Shown piece by piece: positions 34,154 through 45,843 of a stretch of 64,000 nt of DNA. The stretch spans positions 94,269,432-94,333,431 of the forward strand of contig OZ024933.1 of assembly GCA_964017235.1 (NCBI GenBank). The letters run 5' to 3'. Made by a program: the position numbers and the translations under genes. The stretch's first letter is position 1. Each line of letters begins with the position of its first letter. Source of the DNA: Sabellastarte sp. h YS-2021. Taxonomy: Eukaryota; Annelida; Polychaeta; Sabellida; Sabellidae. The notes under the pieces were generated by a model that was not told the origin of the DNA, made no database searches, and saw only the letters and a list, made by a program, of their open reading frames with translations.

Positions 34154-34940
34154 ATGGCTCGTACTACGCAAGACCTGTCTGAAGGAATCTTCATAAATAT
34201 GCCCAACCTCACGCTAGCTCATAGCGACAACTACCTAGACTATTTGAGAGCCGGGGTGAAGCAAGATACTCTTACTGCCTTACATACTGCCCCACTGAAC
34301 ATGTACTCACTTTTCCCGGACCAGTCTCTGGCAAAGGCTGAAGAGGAAATCTCTAGAAATAAGGAAAGACGATCCTCTAGTGCATCACAGAAGAAGCCCA
34401 GTCACTACCACCCCTACGCTTCTTCAACTGCCAACTTATCTCACCAACCGGACCGGAAGTCCGGTGTGCCTGCTTAGAAGCAAATCAGGGACAGAAAACA
34501 GGGCAAGAAAGGGCTTGGCAAGGCCTAAACTTTCCAACAGAAACCGGCTCCAAATGAGGGTTCCAAATGACGTAAATGACAAAAAATGTGTAAATTGTGT
34601 GACTGTACAGGAGGACTCTGTATATGTGTCCAGCAAGGTAAACAATTTGAACCCTCCCCCAGTGTTAGCTGGAAAGAAGGTCTTTTCTGTAACCAGCAAG
34701 AGAGAGACTGTAAATTTGCATGTAAACTCTTGCGCTGTTAGTCCTGTTCGTTTTGCCAAAGAGTATCTGCAAAAGAAAGGTGTAAATCCCGTCAATTGTC
34801 ATTTTACAGAAATAAAATTTAAACTGTTAAACTCTCAGCTGTGTCTGCACACCTTGCTGTACTTTAATGAGGCTCCTACTGAGTCCAACTGCCTGGTAAC
34901 ATACGTAGGTGGACTCTTGCAGCCTTCTCCCAATGTCTGA
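34154..34940 (+). pseudogene. DIRS gag C-terminal ORFs (copy B)
   Basis: ORF 34154-34477 carries SLAKAEEEISRNKERR. ORF 34380-34940 carries KCVNCVTVQED and TSKRETVNL, which align with CVKCVTGLKD and TSKSETVNL of copy A at 2.06-2.17 kb. The shared words in independent copies indicate a true second coding region of this family. Its function is unknown. Confidence 0.6.
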
Positions 34941-34999
34941 GTATCCTGTGACAAGGTACGTGAAGTCGGTGCCGGTGATGTAAGTCTGGATGATCTTGT

Positions 35000-36450
35000 T
35001 TTCTGACTGTATGCACTGTTTAGCTTGGTTGAGTCACAATGCCAGAATAATACAGATCCGGCCGGCCTGTCTTGGTTGGGATGGAGCCCAAACCATTTGG
35101 CATGAGATTTGACAAACTGGTCCCTCTGCAGACCCCTGTTTCAGAGCTTCTGGACGGGTATCCTTGTGTGAATGTCAGGTTCAAATCTTCCATTTTCCTG
35201 CACAGCCAGTCCGTTGGAAGATTCACTCTCACTTTACCCACTGGCTGTTGTTGGGGTGCAGCAAAAGGGTTGTCATCAGCTCTAGACGTATTTGAATCAA
35301 AGTCCAGTATGTGTCCAGCCCATGTAAGAACGCACACCACACATAGTTTCTCTGTAGTTTTGTTCTTTTGTTAGAGGTCTAGTCAGTATCGGTCAAAGAA
35401 ATGTCCTGGTCCAGATCTGACACTTCACCCTCTTCTGCTTGACCGGTAGGCTGCACATTTACTACAGATTCTGATTCAGTGTCCGAGCTAGTATCCATAT
35501 CAGTATCTGGTGACTGTTGGACGTCCATAGTGGCAGTGTTGGGTTCAAACTGAGTATCCTGGCCGGTACGCGGCTGTTCAGTGGTCTAGGCCTGTGGTCA
35601 GTCTTAGGTTGGTGAGAAGGCTGCTGATGAAGAGTGGATGGTATGTTTGTTGGTTGCTGGTCAGTGATGGTAGCACTAGGCCTGTTATCAGTCTTAGACC
35701 ATGAGTAGGCTGCTGATGAAGATTGGCCAGTTGGTTGGTCGGTTGTTTAGTCGGGGCATTGCTAGGCCGGCTTTCAGACTTGGGCCGGTGGGCTACTCAA
35801 CTCTTTTGAACCTTTATTCTTCTTGGCTTATGCACCAGGGGTACTACTTGCCTCTTCTGGGTTCAAACCTTGCATGTCTTTCACCACTCCTAGGACAGTA
35901 ACTACTGCAGCATCGACTAGGGTGCTACTCCACTCTTTTTGAATGGCTTTTTGTTCACGTTTTTCTTTCTTTTTCAGGTAAAAAAGGAGTTGCTAAACGT
36001 GCCTTCTGATCCTGGGTCTTTATGTTCAACACAGGGGTCAGTGTCCTTCCCTTTGTCTCTACAACAGGCACAGTACTTATGGGAATCGAACCCGGCCATT
36101 AAATGTCCACACAGACCCTGTTTCTGCCCAGGTGAAGCCATAATAATCTATGAGTGTCTATAAACAATTAGTAGTAAGATAGACTACGAATAAGTAGCAA
36201 ATTAGACGCCAATCCACACTTTCACAAAAATCGGTCTGCACAGTACACACGCCAAATGAAAAAGATGCTATGACTTCACGCTGTCTAGACAGGAAGGAAG
36301 TACAAGGTGCCCCCTGGCAAATGCACAGTGGGACCGGCCAGCCGGTGGAAACACAGAATCAATTTTTCTTTTGTTTGGTGGGGCCGGTTTGGAACGACCG
36401 GATTAGCAATAGTCGATTGGATAAGATGCACTAACGCAATAGAATGGAAA
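35000..36450 (-). mobile_element. DIRS fragment, copy C, inverted
   Basis: On the minus strand it starts at the terminal repeat (about 36450-36200, with CTTCCTTCCTGTCTAGACAG). It continues through a gag cysteine cluster (CGHLMAGFDSHKYCACCRDK) and ends with the gag segment read at 35340-35020 (DNPFAAPQQQPVGKVRVNLP). Together with copy B it forms a gag-to-gag palindrome flanked by inverted terminal repeats. Confidence 0.7.
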
Positions 36451-36714
36451 ATTGTGTTTCAGATATCGGAGCTTGGATCTACCAAAACTTTTAATCACTC
36501 CAAAATTGAATCTATTGTATTTGGTTCATGGTTTTCTCATAAAAATTGCCCTTCATTGCATTACTTTTGGCCAGAGTAGCACTGAACCATCAATATCTGT
36601 TCAAAGTCTATGTTCATATGCAGAAGTTTTTAGCATATGCATTTTCATAACAAATGTAGGTGAATCAACCAACAGATGCAGGGCATAGCTTATGAATGTA
36701 CAGGTTAATGGCCA

Positions 36715-37030
36715 AGTAAGTGTCCAATATTAGAAATGACGAATTGCTTACAAGGTCCTAAAAGGACCGAGTCAACAATCCTAATATTGGACACTTACGT
36801 GGGTATTGATCTATTTAAATTACACTCATTCCTTAATTTGTAATTTTAAAGATGTTTTTGTAACATCCTTACTTTTCATTCCTATATTTGTGGTGTGTAT
36901 TTTGGGGGTTTTCTGATTATTTCAGTTGAAATAAATGTAGGTGTTTCTTTGGAAATATGTAACAAAAGTTTCTATATATGGCCAAAATCACAGAGCGGAA
37001 CAATTGGCCAATAGTGAAATATATAGGAGA
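36715..37030. mobile_element. MITE-like repeat with AAGTGTCCAATATT ends (also 49140-49460)
   Basis: A tight inverted pair (AAGTGTCCAATATTAG and CTAATATTGGACACTTACG) spans 36715-36800. The following 230 bp (TTAATTTGTAATTTTAAAGA to CACAGAGCGGAACAATTGG) recur in reverse complement at 54.32-54.58 kb. The family is thus mobile. Confidence 0.65.
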
Positions 37031-37424
37031 CTGTTAACAAAAGAATATCATACAGAGGTAATTTGAAAGCAATTTTGTTGAATAATATGCTGGTCTAAAC
37101 AAATAATTAAAAGTAGTCAATGCCAGTCTTGTTAAATTATTGGTTACAGAAATTGAAGGGTCATTTCAGCCTAATACTAGGTGTCATTCCATTCAAAAAT
37201 CTCCAAATAAAATACTTTTGCATACCCAAGTTTAATACCTTTTATTTGGAGATCTTTTGTAGATTTTCTTTGGATTTGTGGTGAGGTGTCCTTCTGTGGC
37301 ATGAAGTGATCAATAAGTGTTTAAATTGTAGGGATGTCATAGTCAAGGGCCTGATAAAATGGGTTATTCTTTCACTTGAAATAATTATTTGTATGGTCTG
37401 CTCCATCAAGAGTTCTTTTGTTTA

Positions 37425-37553
37425 TTTATTTATTTATTGGTGTTTTACATAATGCCTTGTACCATATTGGTTATATTGTGCCGGGTAGCTAGAAGGCCAG
37501 AATAAACCAGCATATACATTTGGTCAAGGTTCTATACTGTGGTACCTATAGAC
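37425..37553 (-). mobile_element. old SINE 3' part, carried in both duplication copies
   Basis: TTTATTGGTGTTTTACATAA, CCGGGTAGCTAGAAGGCCAG and TTTGGTCAAGGTTCTATACTG are diverged matches to the SINE body. The same remnant is at 49895-50020. It predates the duplication. The hAT element later inserted at its end in copy 2. Confidence 0.7.
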
Positions 37554-37616
37554 TAATTTGAACGATATCCTCAACTTTGATATGCTTTGAATACCTCGGA
37601 AAGAATTTTAAATGAT

Positions 37617-38330
37617 TTAATAAGACAAGATCAGCATTTTATCCACCTTTGCCATTTTGACTTGCATTTTGTCCAACCACGTTTTGTATTGGATTTGTCT
37701 TATGAAATCCATGAAAGTAAAACTGAGGTATGAGACTGAATAATTTGCATTGGCCTTAATAGCTTTACAATTACCAACATTATTGCACTCTGTTGGAGCA
37801 TGCTTTTTCCACAGTTTATAGTGGGGACCATTTTTATCCATCCAAGGTTTTTCCTCTCCATTCCAGTGCAATACTTTGGAGTTTTCTACCTGTGTAAAAC
37901 TAACCCTAGCTAGCCTTAAAAGACCAGCCAAGGTCACTGTAGTGCCAGCCATCTAATGACAGTACTATTGCATTAGGGTGGTCGACAAACCACATAATGG
38001 CCTGACAGATTGTGTACCACCATCTAGTTCCTGGTGCATTCTTTAAAGTTTTTGCCATATCAATCCAAAATGTATATTCTGTCTGTAAATATTTATCTTC
38101 TTGTCGCCATTTGTTAAGATTCACTAGTGCCACTGCATTGTTGTATCCATATGCCTGCCTGTCAAAGGGACTTCCATACCTTTTTTCAAAGATATTAAAT
38201 GTATGAACAGCCAAAAGCTCTTCTCCAAACTGCATTTCAAAGTTTGGCCATTGCAGCATCGGACACGACCTTTGAGGTACCATGATCCAATTATTGCCCA
38301 TTTTATAATTCCATAGCTCTGCAATGTTAC
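37617..38330 (-). pseudogene. duplicated GT8 glycosyltransferase terminal exon, frameshifted
   Basis: After the same acceptor as the intact copy (TTTACATTTTAG before 38330), the exon reads NIAELWNYKMGNNWIM through WWYTICQAIMWFV. A tandem CTAG duplication (CCCTAGCTAGCC near 37905-37912) shifts the frame just before VLHWNGEEKPW. The reading frame after the shift continues 36 residues past the point where the intact copy stops, because a 46-bp segment between TCATA repeats is absent here. As the second acceptor downstream of the donor at 56662, it could in principle be spliced in, but it would give a truncated enzyme lacking HxxGxxKPW. It is called a pseudo-exon. Confidence 0.8.
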
Positions 38331-39077
38331 CTAAAATGTAAAGAAGTATCTGTGAATATAAAGCTGCCATTATTGTATGCATATATTAGAGATCTACAAG
38401 ATGTTTTAGGTACCATGTAACCTTTCTTCATAACTCGTTAGTAGAGTATTAGTCCATAGTTTTTTTTTACAGTTCAGTAGATACACAGACAGATTGATAG
38501 AGGGCCGAAAAGAGAGTCCAAAGAAAAACCCAATAAAGTTTAAAATGTTTTAAGAATAGCTTTAATGTTTACAAAAAGTTTTTAAACCCTATTTAAATCC
38601 TTTTTACAAAAAAACGTCTCATTAACATTCTTTATACAAATATTTTGATATTTGTTAGAGGTTTATAAAATAACTCAAGAAACTGGGTTTCACTGGAAAC
38701 CTTTTCTAACATTTATAAAATAGCAGAAGACATTTCGTTTTGCCATAGAAAGAATCTGAATGGGGCAGGGGAAGGTGTTGGCCACAAAAAGACAGAAAAG
38801 ATATTGTATTGCATGGTTGATTGATTTAACATCACGCCTATGATACTGTATAGATACAGTATCGTTGCAGCAAACATGTGGGGTTCATACTACAATCCAG
38901 GTTGACAAGGATTGAGGGTTGAAGCAGACTGAAGCAGATTAATCTCAATCCAAGTTGAATGTCCACACTACAGAGTTTAATCTGGATTGGGACGTATCCA
39001 ATTTGATATTTTTGAAAGTGACTCTTTGTGTGCAGTATAACAAATAATTTAAGCTCAACACACTTATGTGCATTGAT

Positions 39078-39304
39078 TTTGTTTATTTGGGGTTTTACGT
39101 CGCTTTCAACACTGTACAGGTCATATCACGACGGGTAGTTGGAAGGGCAGAGGAAACCAGTACATATAGTTCGCTAGGGTTCTGTACTGTAAACTGCCGA
39201 CCAACGGCAAGCAACTACCAGCTTTCCCACTTACGGCCATGACGGGGATCGAACCCCGGCCGCAGAGGTGGGAGGCGAGAGTGTTACCACTCTGCCACCG
39301 TGGC
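39078..39304 (-). mobile_element. tRNA-derived SINE, copy 2
   Basis: It contains a minus-strand A box (TGGCAGAGTGGTAACACTC) and a very good B box (GGGGTTCGATCCCCG), the body, and a tail of A/T repeats. It is inserted at CTTATGTGCATTGA, a site without insertion in duplication copy 2 (near 53380). Confidence 0.9.
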
Positions 39305-39570
39305 CCCCTTATGTGAATTGATTTATTTATTTATTTGGGGTTTTTACGTCGCTTTCAACACTGTACAGGTCATATCACGACGGGTAGTTGGAAGGGCAGA
39401 GGAAACCAGTACATATAGTTCGCTAGGGTTCTGTACTGTAAACTGCCGACCAACGGCAAGCAACTACCAGCTTTCCCACTTACGGCCATGACGGGGATCG
39501 AACCCCGGCCGCAGAGGTGGGAGGCGAGAGTGTTACCACTCTGCCACCGTGGCCCCTCATGTGCATTGAA
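39305..39570 (-). mobile_element. tRNA-derived SINE, copy 3, tandem with copy 2
   Basis: It is almost identical to the preceding SINE, 249 bp away, with the target word TTATGTGAATTGA between them and CATGTGCATTGA after. Either a second insertion in the same site or a tandem duplication of the first would explain this. Confidence 0.9.
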
Positions 39571-39991
39571 AAGAAACATGAAAGCAATGGATTTTAAAAC
39601 AACATTTTGTTATTGTAATATATAATTGAAAATTACACTTACCCTAACATAAAAAATAAATTTTGGCACTCAATTTAAAGTATAAGAGAACCACACAATT
39701 GTAGCTTGATCTGTTTTTTTTCTATTTGTGTAGGGTGTGTTGCAATCAGCAGCAATATTGCAGGCTCTTTTATTTATCTAAACAGACACTTCAAAGAAGT
39801 TATGACATGAATGCTTCTTTGAAAATACCCCTTTAAGTTGAGATGTCATTTAACCTTTTGGTTTTCTTAAACAATTAGCATAATTATTGCCATATCAGCA
39901 CCAAGTCAAATGATTACAGAACCAATGCTCTCAACCCTTGTCAAGCTGGATTGAAAGGGTTCACACTGCAAAGGGGTTTGAACCAATCTAG

Positions 39992-42870
39992 AAAGAACCC
40001 ATCAAATAGAATTTATCTGAGCTTGCTGTGGATGAAAATAGTTTTACCCATGGAGAATCGGGAGATAAAATCAAACGTTTCACCCATGCAAGCTTCTGAG
40101 CCATAAAAAAAGTCCAGATCTATCATTTTTAGTCCTCCATTGAAATAATCATTTGTAATTTGATCTCGACTAACCTTACTAGGTTTATTATCCCATAGAA
40201 AGGAATACATTAATTTATTTAAACTGCTAATTGTTATCGGGAGAAGGAAGAGAGGCAAGTATATGATTCAAACTTCTTATAACAAATGTTTTACGAACTG
40301 TAATTTTCCCAAGTGGTGCCAAATTCCTTTTTTTCCACCTTTTTTTCCTTTTTGTCTATTTTGTTAAGTATCAAACTATAATTCATTGCAGGTATTTTGT
40401 TCAAATCAACCGAAAATTGTAACCCCAGCAAGTTAAATTCAGTTGTACCCCAGTCTAGCTTCTGTTCAGTTTCATACATATCCTGGGAATGTTTTTTTTC
40501 CCAACCATATTATTTTGGTTTTATCCGTATTCAGTTTGAGTCCAGATACAGAGCCAAAAATTTCTAATGTGTTGAGTGCTGCCATTAGAGAGTCCCTACT
40601 TCCATCCAAAAATATTGTAGTATCATCAGCGAACTGTGTGATTTTATAGCTGTGTTCCTTTATTGAAATTCCTACAATACTCTTGTTATTATCAACCATG
40701 AGAACAAAGTAAGAACACATAAGCAGCTATTGGGTCACCTTGTCTGCATCCCCTCTTTATGACAGAAATCCTGATTGTAGCATGGATCCCTTTATATTTT
40801 TGTTGAAAATATTAATTCATTTACAAAAACTAGTCCCAAAATTGTAAAAGTTGAGCACATTTGACAAAAAGTTCCATGAAACAGAATCGAATGCTTCTTG
40901 AAAAGAAACAAGCATGAGGAGACCTTGTGAATTGTTTCTCTCTACATAATGCATGATTTCATAAACAAGTCTTGTATTCTCTCCAATTAACCTCCCACTT
41001 ATAAAACCAGTTTGTGATTTAGATATTAAGATGTCGAGTACTTTTTTAAACAGTTTGCAATTGCTGAAGAGGCTATTTTGTATAAGAATGATAGTAAAGA
41101 GATTGGGCTCCAATTCTTCAAAAATTCGTGTGGCTTATTTCCTTTTCGTAGACAGCTAATGATGCAAGTTCTTAAGTTCTTACTGTCATTTCACCACTAT
41201 TGTAGGCATAATTTAATCCTCTGAGGACAAAATATTCAATGCGCCCCCAGAATATTTTAAAGAACTCAGCTGGAAAGCCATCTACCCCAGGACAGTTATT
41301 GTTTTTCATCTGCTTTAAAGCTAAGCTAATTTCATCAAGCGTTAACTCCCCCTCTAGAATTCTTGATTCAGATGAGGTCAATTTTCTAAAATGTTTTTCT
41401 TTAAATAAAATTTTTAAATTTTGATCTGGTTTTTTTCAGAAAAGAGTGATGAATAGAAATTTTTAATCTATTCAAGTACTTCTTTCTGGTCAGTAATACG
41501 TTGACCATCTGGTAACTGAATAGTTTTTATTGTTTTTTTTCAGTATAGTTATACTTTTCCAAAGAGCAGAAAAACTGTGAGGGTTTTTCACCTTCATTAA
41601 GCCATTGAGTTCTGGCACAAATAGCACTACCAATTGTAGATTTTTGTCTCATATTTTCTAATTCTGCTTTTTTTAATGTTTATAATTTCTTCTAAGGCTA
41701 TATTAACAATATTTTCAAGTAAATTTATCTCATCTTTCAGTCCATTTTCAAGCTTATTCTCTTCCTTTTTACGATAGGATGCAAACTTGATTGTTTCACC
41801 CCTTATTCGTAATAATAGCAATTCCAAAAAATTGTCCATCATTGACGGTAAAATTAACATCATCATCATCAGGAGCTATGTCCAAGTGTCTTAAATTATA
41901 TACTGGGAGAACATATTTATATTTTTCTTCCTGTATTGTAGAATTAACCATGTCAACATATTCCTGCTCTTTCAAAAGACTACAGTTAAATTTCCAGAGT
42001 CCCTTCCCTCATTCAAATTTGTTGAGTAGTATTTTAATTTGAATACCTGAGTGGTCGCTTCTATAACTAGGATTGATACAACAACTAGTTATGATATCAC
42101 ACATGGTATGTGATGCTAGGAAATAATATAGTCTGGCCTGATGGATTGAATTTTTTCTTCTCCAAGTGTATCTCCTCACCAACGGGTGAAAAAAAGGAAA
42201 GTTTCTTTGAAATGAAAACTATTCATGATTTCTAAGAGGTGTCTGGATTTAGGATTATTGATATGCTTAGAATGATCAGAGTCTTGTAAAGGGTCAAGTA
42301 CTAGGTTCAAATCCCCACATAAAAGTACATAAGTTTGGATATTTGATTCAATAATATCTTTAATACGATTAAAAAACTCTGCTGAATCTTTATTAGGAGC
42401 ATATATGTTTAGCACTTTTATAGATATATCCCCAATATCAAGGGCAAGTACTATCATATTACCATCAGTATCTTTAAAAACTTATATCATGTTATATTCA
42501 AAATTAGTGTTTAGCAGAACTGCAACACCTCGTGAATTTGAGGATTCACCATTTAAAATGCATTCCCCTTTCCACATTGACCTCACTGTGTTTTCATCTT
42601 TTGATGTCCAATGGGTATCTTACAAACATATAATGCCCGCTTTAGTGTTACTAAAATAGTCGATTACATCTCGTCTTTTATTTTTGTTTTGAAAACCCTG
42701 ACAATTGGCTGATAATTCTACAAGTTCTTCATCAACTGACATTGCAAATATCCTGGGACTCTCTGAGAAGCAACACGGAATAATCAATAAATTTAGAACA
42801 TAAATTAGCCAAAAAGGACACTTTGTATTTAAGGTGCATAAGCAAATATTCGTCAAGATCACTTGTAGGT
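39992..42870 (-). pseudogene. L1/Tx1-like LINE ORF2 (endonuclease-RT), 3'-truncated and broken
   Basis: On the minus strand: the endonuclease start (ANCQGFQNKNKRRDVIDYF near 42700), a DTHW motif near 42610, LNIYAPN and LLCGDLNLVLD near 42320 (EEP catalytic pattern), then the RT with KQMKNNNCPGVDGFPAEFFK near 41290, KSQTGFISGRLIGENTRLV near 41000, FADDTTIFLDG near 40630, and the C-terminal DYFNGGLKMIDLDFF near 40120. The order and motifs are those of L1/Tx1-type elements. Many stops break it. The 3' end is cut exactly where duplication copy 1 ends. Confidence 0.85.
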
Positions 42871-44785
42871 GTTAACACATGAGTACATATTAATAAGATC
42901 ACTGCAAAAAATTGTTTATAAAGTTAGGGATGCACTTGTATGCCAATAAAGACATGTCAAAAGAAACAATACCTGACACAACTACCTGCAACAAACAACA
43001 GAGTTAGGAGATGAGTTTCAAGTAATTAATTATTCCATTAGGGTCACATAATATTTCATTAGAGAGCAAAGAATTAAGGGTTAGCCAAGACTCACTTGAA
43101 TACAATAAACGACATTATTTCCATCAACTAGATGCATAAGTTCTTTTTAAAGAAAATTAAAAGTAACCACATTAACACTTTACATACACAAAGGAAAAAT
43201 CAGTGAAGATTATATTATTCAAAAGTAATAACTCTGCAACAGACTATTTTATCAACTAATATAAAATTAGATTTAACAGCCATTTTGGGGGGAAAACTAT
43301 TAATCCATCCTACAAAGGGCTAATAATCAACAAAGTCTCTTTAACTAGAAATCTGCAAAGTCATACATAATATTATGTAGCATACTCAAAGTAATTTCAC
43401 TTTATCTTTTCTTCAGTCACTCTAAAATAATGTAAATTTAATATTTCCAAATAATAGCATTAAAAGAATGTTTTATAAAACTAGGTTAGAGAAAGGTTAG
43501 CTGCTATCAATGGGAATTCAGGTCAAATTACATGTATCTTTAGAAACTTGTAACACTTTTATGTAATAAAGCTTATTAGACATATTCATTGTGAGGTATC
43601 TATGTAATAATAAAGTAGAGTTAGAAGAAAAACAAATATAACTAAATATTCTTTGGCATAATAAAATTACCCCTCGGATAGGTAAACTAAACATAACTGA
43701 GCACATTGTAATACACAGTTATATTATTCTAAAAATGTGAAATTTAGTATACCTAATGTAATATTTATAGTTTTTAAACAATTCAAAAGGTAAATATATA
43801 TTACATACCTTAAAAGCGTTGCTAAATAAGAAATGAGATAGTTCTATATGATTTAATACAACTTCATTACAGGTTAAGAAAGATCAATTCAACCTGAAAG
43901 TGCACATTATATATTCAGTTCAAATTATGGTAACTGACCAAGCAGTCCAGAATGATACTCGAGCAGAGCTATAAATAAACTATATATATTATCCCTCAGA
44001 TTTGAGTTGAACAGAACAGTAATAATACAGCTATAATTCATACCTAAATGCATATTGCAATTAAGGAGACAAAGATATATGCCGCTCTATCGGAAAAAGC
44101 TGCTTGAGCAGGGCTTTTAATATATTATATATATTATCCCTCCAATTTGAGTTAAACACAACAGTAATAATACAGTTATAACCCATACATGTACACCATG
44201 CATAAAATACATAATTGAGATAGGAGACAAAGATATATTTTTGCTATATCTTAATGAAACATCAGGAACATCAACACAACTTCACTGTGAACATTGCAGC
44301 GCAAAAATTTTACAAACTGGCAACACATAAAAAACTGCACACAAAGTGTAGTTTGGTATACCTGTAAGAAACCTTGAGAAACACCATTTAATACATGCGC
44401 ATTATAATTATAATAGTTATTATTAACCACTACAATTGAATTGCAATTTTTAAACAAAATGAGTATACATACAAACTACATCACAAGCCATTGTACTCAG
44501 TTGATTGACAAGAACATTCATCTAACTGAAAAAAGACAACAAAAAGTCCTTACTTTACAAAAGGAAAGATAAATTTACTCCGGTTAAAAAAAAGTCCTAA
44601 AGTAACAACTTCAAACAATTACAAGTCTAAATCAAATTTGAGATACTAGTAACAGGTTACATGTATAAAAAATAGCATACAACACAACATTTTTAATCTT
44701 GTTGAACACTATTATTTCCAGTTTCCATAAGTCTTTCGAATAGTAAGGGAAAGAGAAAGCAAAACAAACAAAAAAAGTAATATTA
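42871..44785. other. AT-rich spacer between LINE ORF1 and ORF2
   Basis: At 1.9 kb this is long for an L1-like inter-ORF spacer and may hold a further insertion. Two related units near 43975-44100 and 44120-44245 (TATATATTATCCCTC, AGACAAAGATATAT) form a short direct repeat. No coding region is recognised. Confidence 0.45.
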
Positions 44786-45843
44786 TCACTTAAGATTGTT
44801 TCTTAGTTCAGAAAGCATCTTTCCCAGAGTGTTTGTGCCTTTCCATTTGGTAGGTTCCCACACGTCTGGATCATTTAAGGAGCAAGCGACCCCCCAGTAC
44901 TTGTCATAGGGACTAGCTTCTACCAAGGTGGTATCTCCTGCGCCTTTTAAAAAAGTAGCCAGCTCCTCATTTTGATCAAATTTAGCACGGATTCCAAACT
45001 GCATATATTGATCCCTGACCTCTTTCCATTCATGAATCTTGAAATTATGATTTTTTTTTGCAAAGCTTTTGCTGTAACTGGGTCATCACTTTCAAGAATC
45101 TGTTTGGCCACAGCATGATCAGCAAAATGATTATCTTTTTGGTACATAAAATTCTGTTCAGCCGAAGAGAAAGTACCCTCACCTGTTGTAAACAAACAAA
45201 GAAAGTGATTTGAGAGCTTGGACTGGGAAGTATAGAAGGCCGTGATGTTTCCATTGGTAACTGTGGACAGTTTACTTGGCCTCAATTCACTGGGCAGCTT
45301 GTCTATGTCGCTTGTCATATACATCTTACCATCAAGGATTAGCTTGTCAACTGATGTGCTTTGTACTGTTTAGGAGAATTATAGCCAGCAGTTAGGACAG
45401 CAGAAAACTGCCTCCATCGTTGCACAACTTCTGAAGGGAAGTCTTCCACTAATAGAATACCCCCATCTCTATTTTTTTCTGTTTTGCCTTTAGAACTCTA
45501 AGCTTATCTTTGTAATTGAGAAACTTAACAATGATAGGAGCAACTTTCTGTATATTACTCAGCCTATGTGCCCGCTCAATACATGTTTGGTCAAGGTCGA
45601 GCCCATACTTTGTACACAGGTTCAGACTCAAGATGTCACACTCTTCATTTTCCATAGCTCACTTGCTGCATTCTTCATAGGTATAAACTTCAAATTGTTT
45701 CTTCTTGAAGCTACTTCTAACGAAATAATTCCTTCTTCCAACTTTTGACACTTGAAGTTAGTTTTCTGAAGTTTGTCCTTTAATTGAATATTTTCAGCTT
45801 CAAGCTTTGAACATTTCTTTGTTAACTGTGCAAGATTGTGCAG
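44786..45843 (-). pseudogene. LINE ORF1: coiled coil, RRM, CTD and C-terminal NADAR domain
   Basis: Read from 45843 downward: a coiled-coil part (CSKLEAENIQLKDKLQ), an L1-ORF1-like RRM (CIERAHRLSNIQKVAPIIVK, NYKDKLRVLKAK), a CTD-like part (ILLVEDFPSEVVQRWRQFSA), then a NADAR (YbiA-like) domain. The NADAR domain shows FSSAEQNFMYQK near 45160, KFDQNEELATFLKGAGDTTL near 44970, LVEASPYDKYWG near 44910, and WKGTNTLGKMLSELR at the end. A single-base slip in a poly-A run (45052-45060) splits the NADAR domain, and a few stops occur upstream. NADAR proteins act on N-glycosidic bonds of ADP-ribose or riboflavin intermediates; a role in the element is unknown. The N-terminal part of ORF1 lies beyond an insertion at 45844-47035. 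Confidence 0.75.

Larger units (their letters stand above)
31930..34995 (+). mobile_element. DIRS fragment, copy B, lacking RT and recombinase
   Basis: Two terminal-repeat-like blocks stand in tandem (31970-32130 and 32180-32395), each with TGACGTCATAGCATC. They are followed by gag-like ORFs to 34940. There is no RT, RNase H or recombinase. The sequence then meets an inverted DIRS fragment (copy C) head to head near 35000. Confidence 0.75.
35805..39991. repeat. segmental duplication, copy 1
   Basis: From CTTCTTGGCTTATGCACCAG (35818) to GGGTTTGAACCAATCT (39991) the sequence follows 48210-53817 closely in the same orientation, interrupted only by insertions and small indels. The left edge lies inside a DIRS fragment, the right edge inside a MITE. 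Beyond 39991 copy 1 runs into a truncated LINE, while copy 2 continues through the MITE toward the rest of the GT8 gene. Copy 2 therefore looks like the parental locus. Confidence 0.9.

Noticed and set aside
44786..45324. NADAR ORF as an independent host gene
   Set aside because: It continues in frame from L1-ORF1-like sequence and lies in the expected position before ORF2, so it is treated as part of the LINE.
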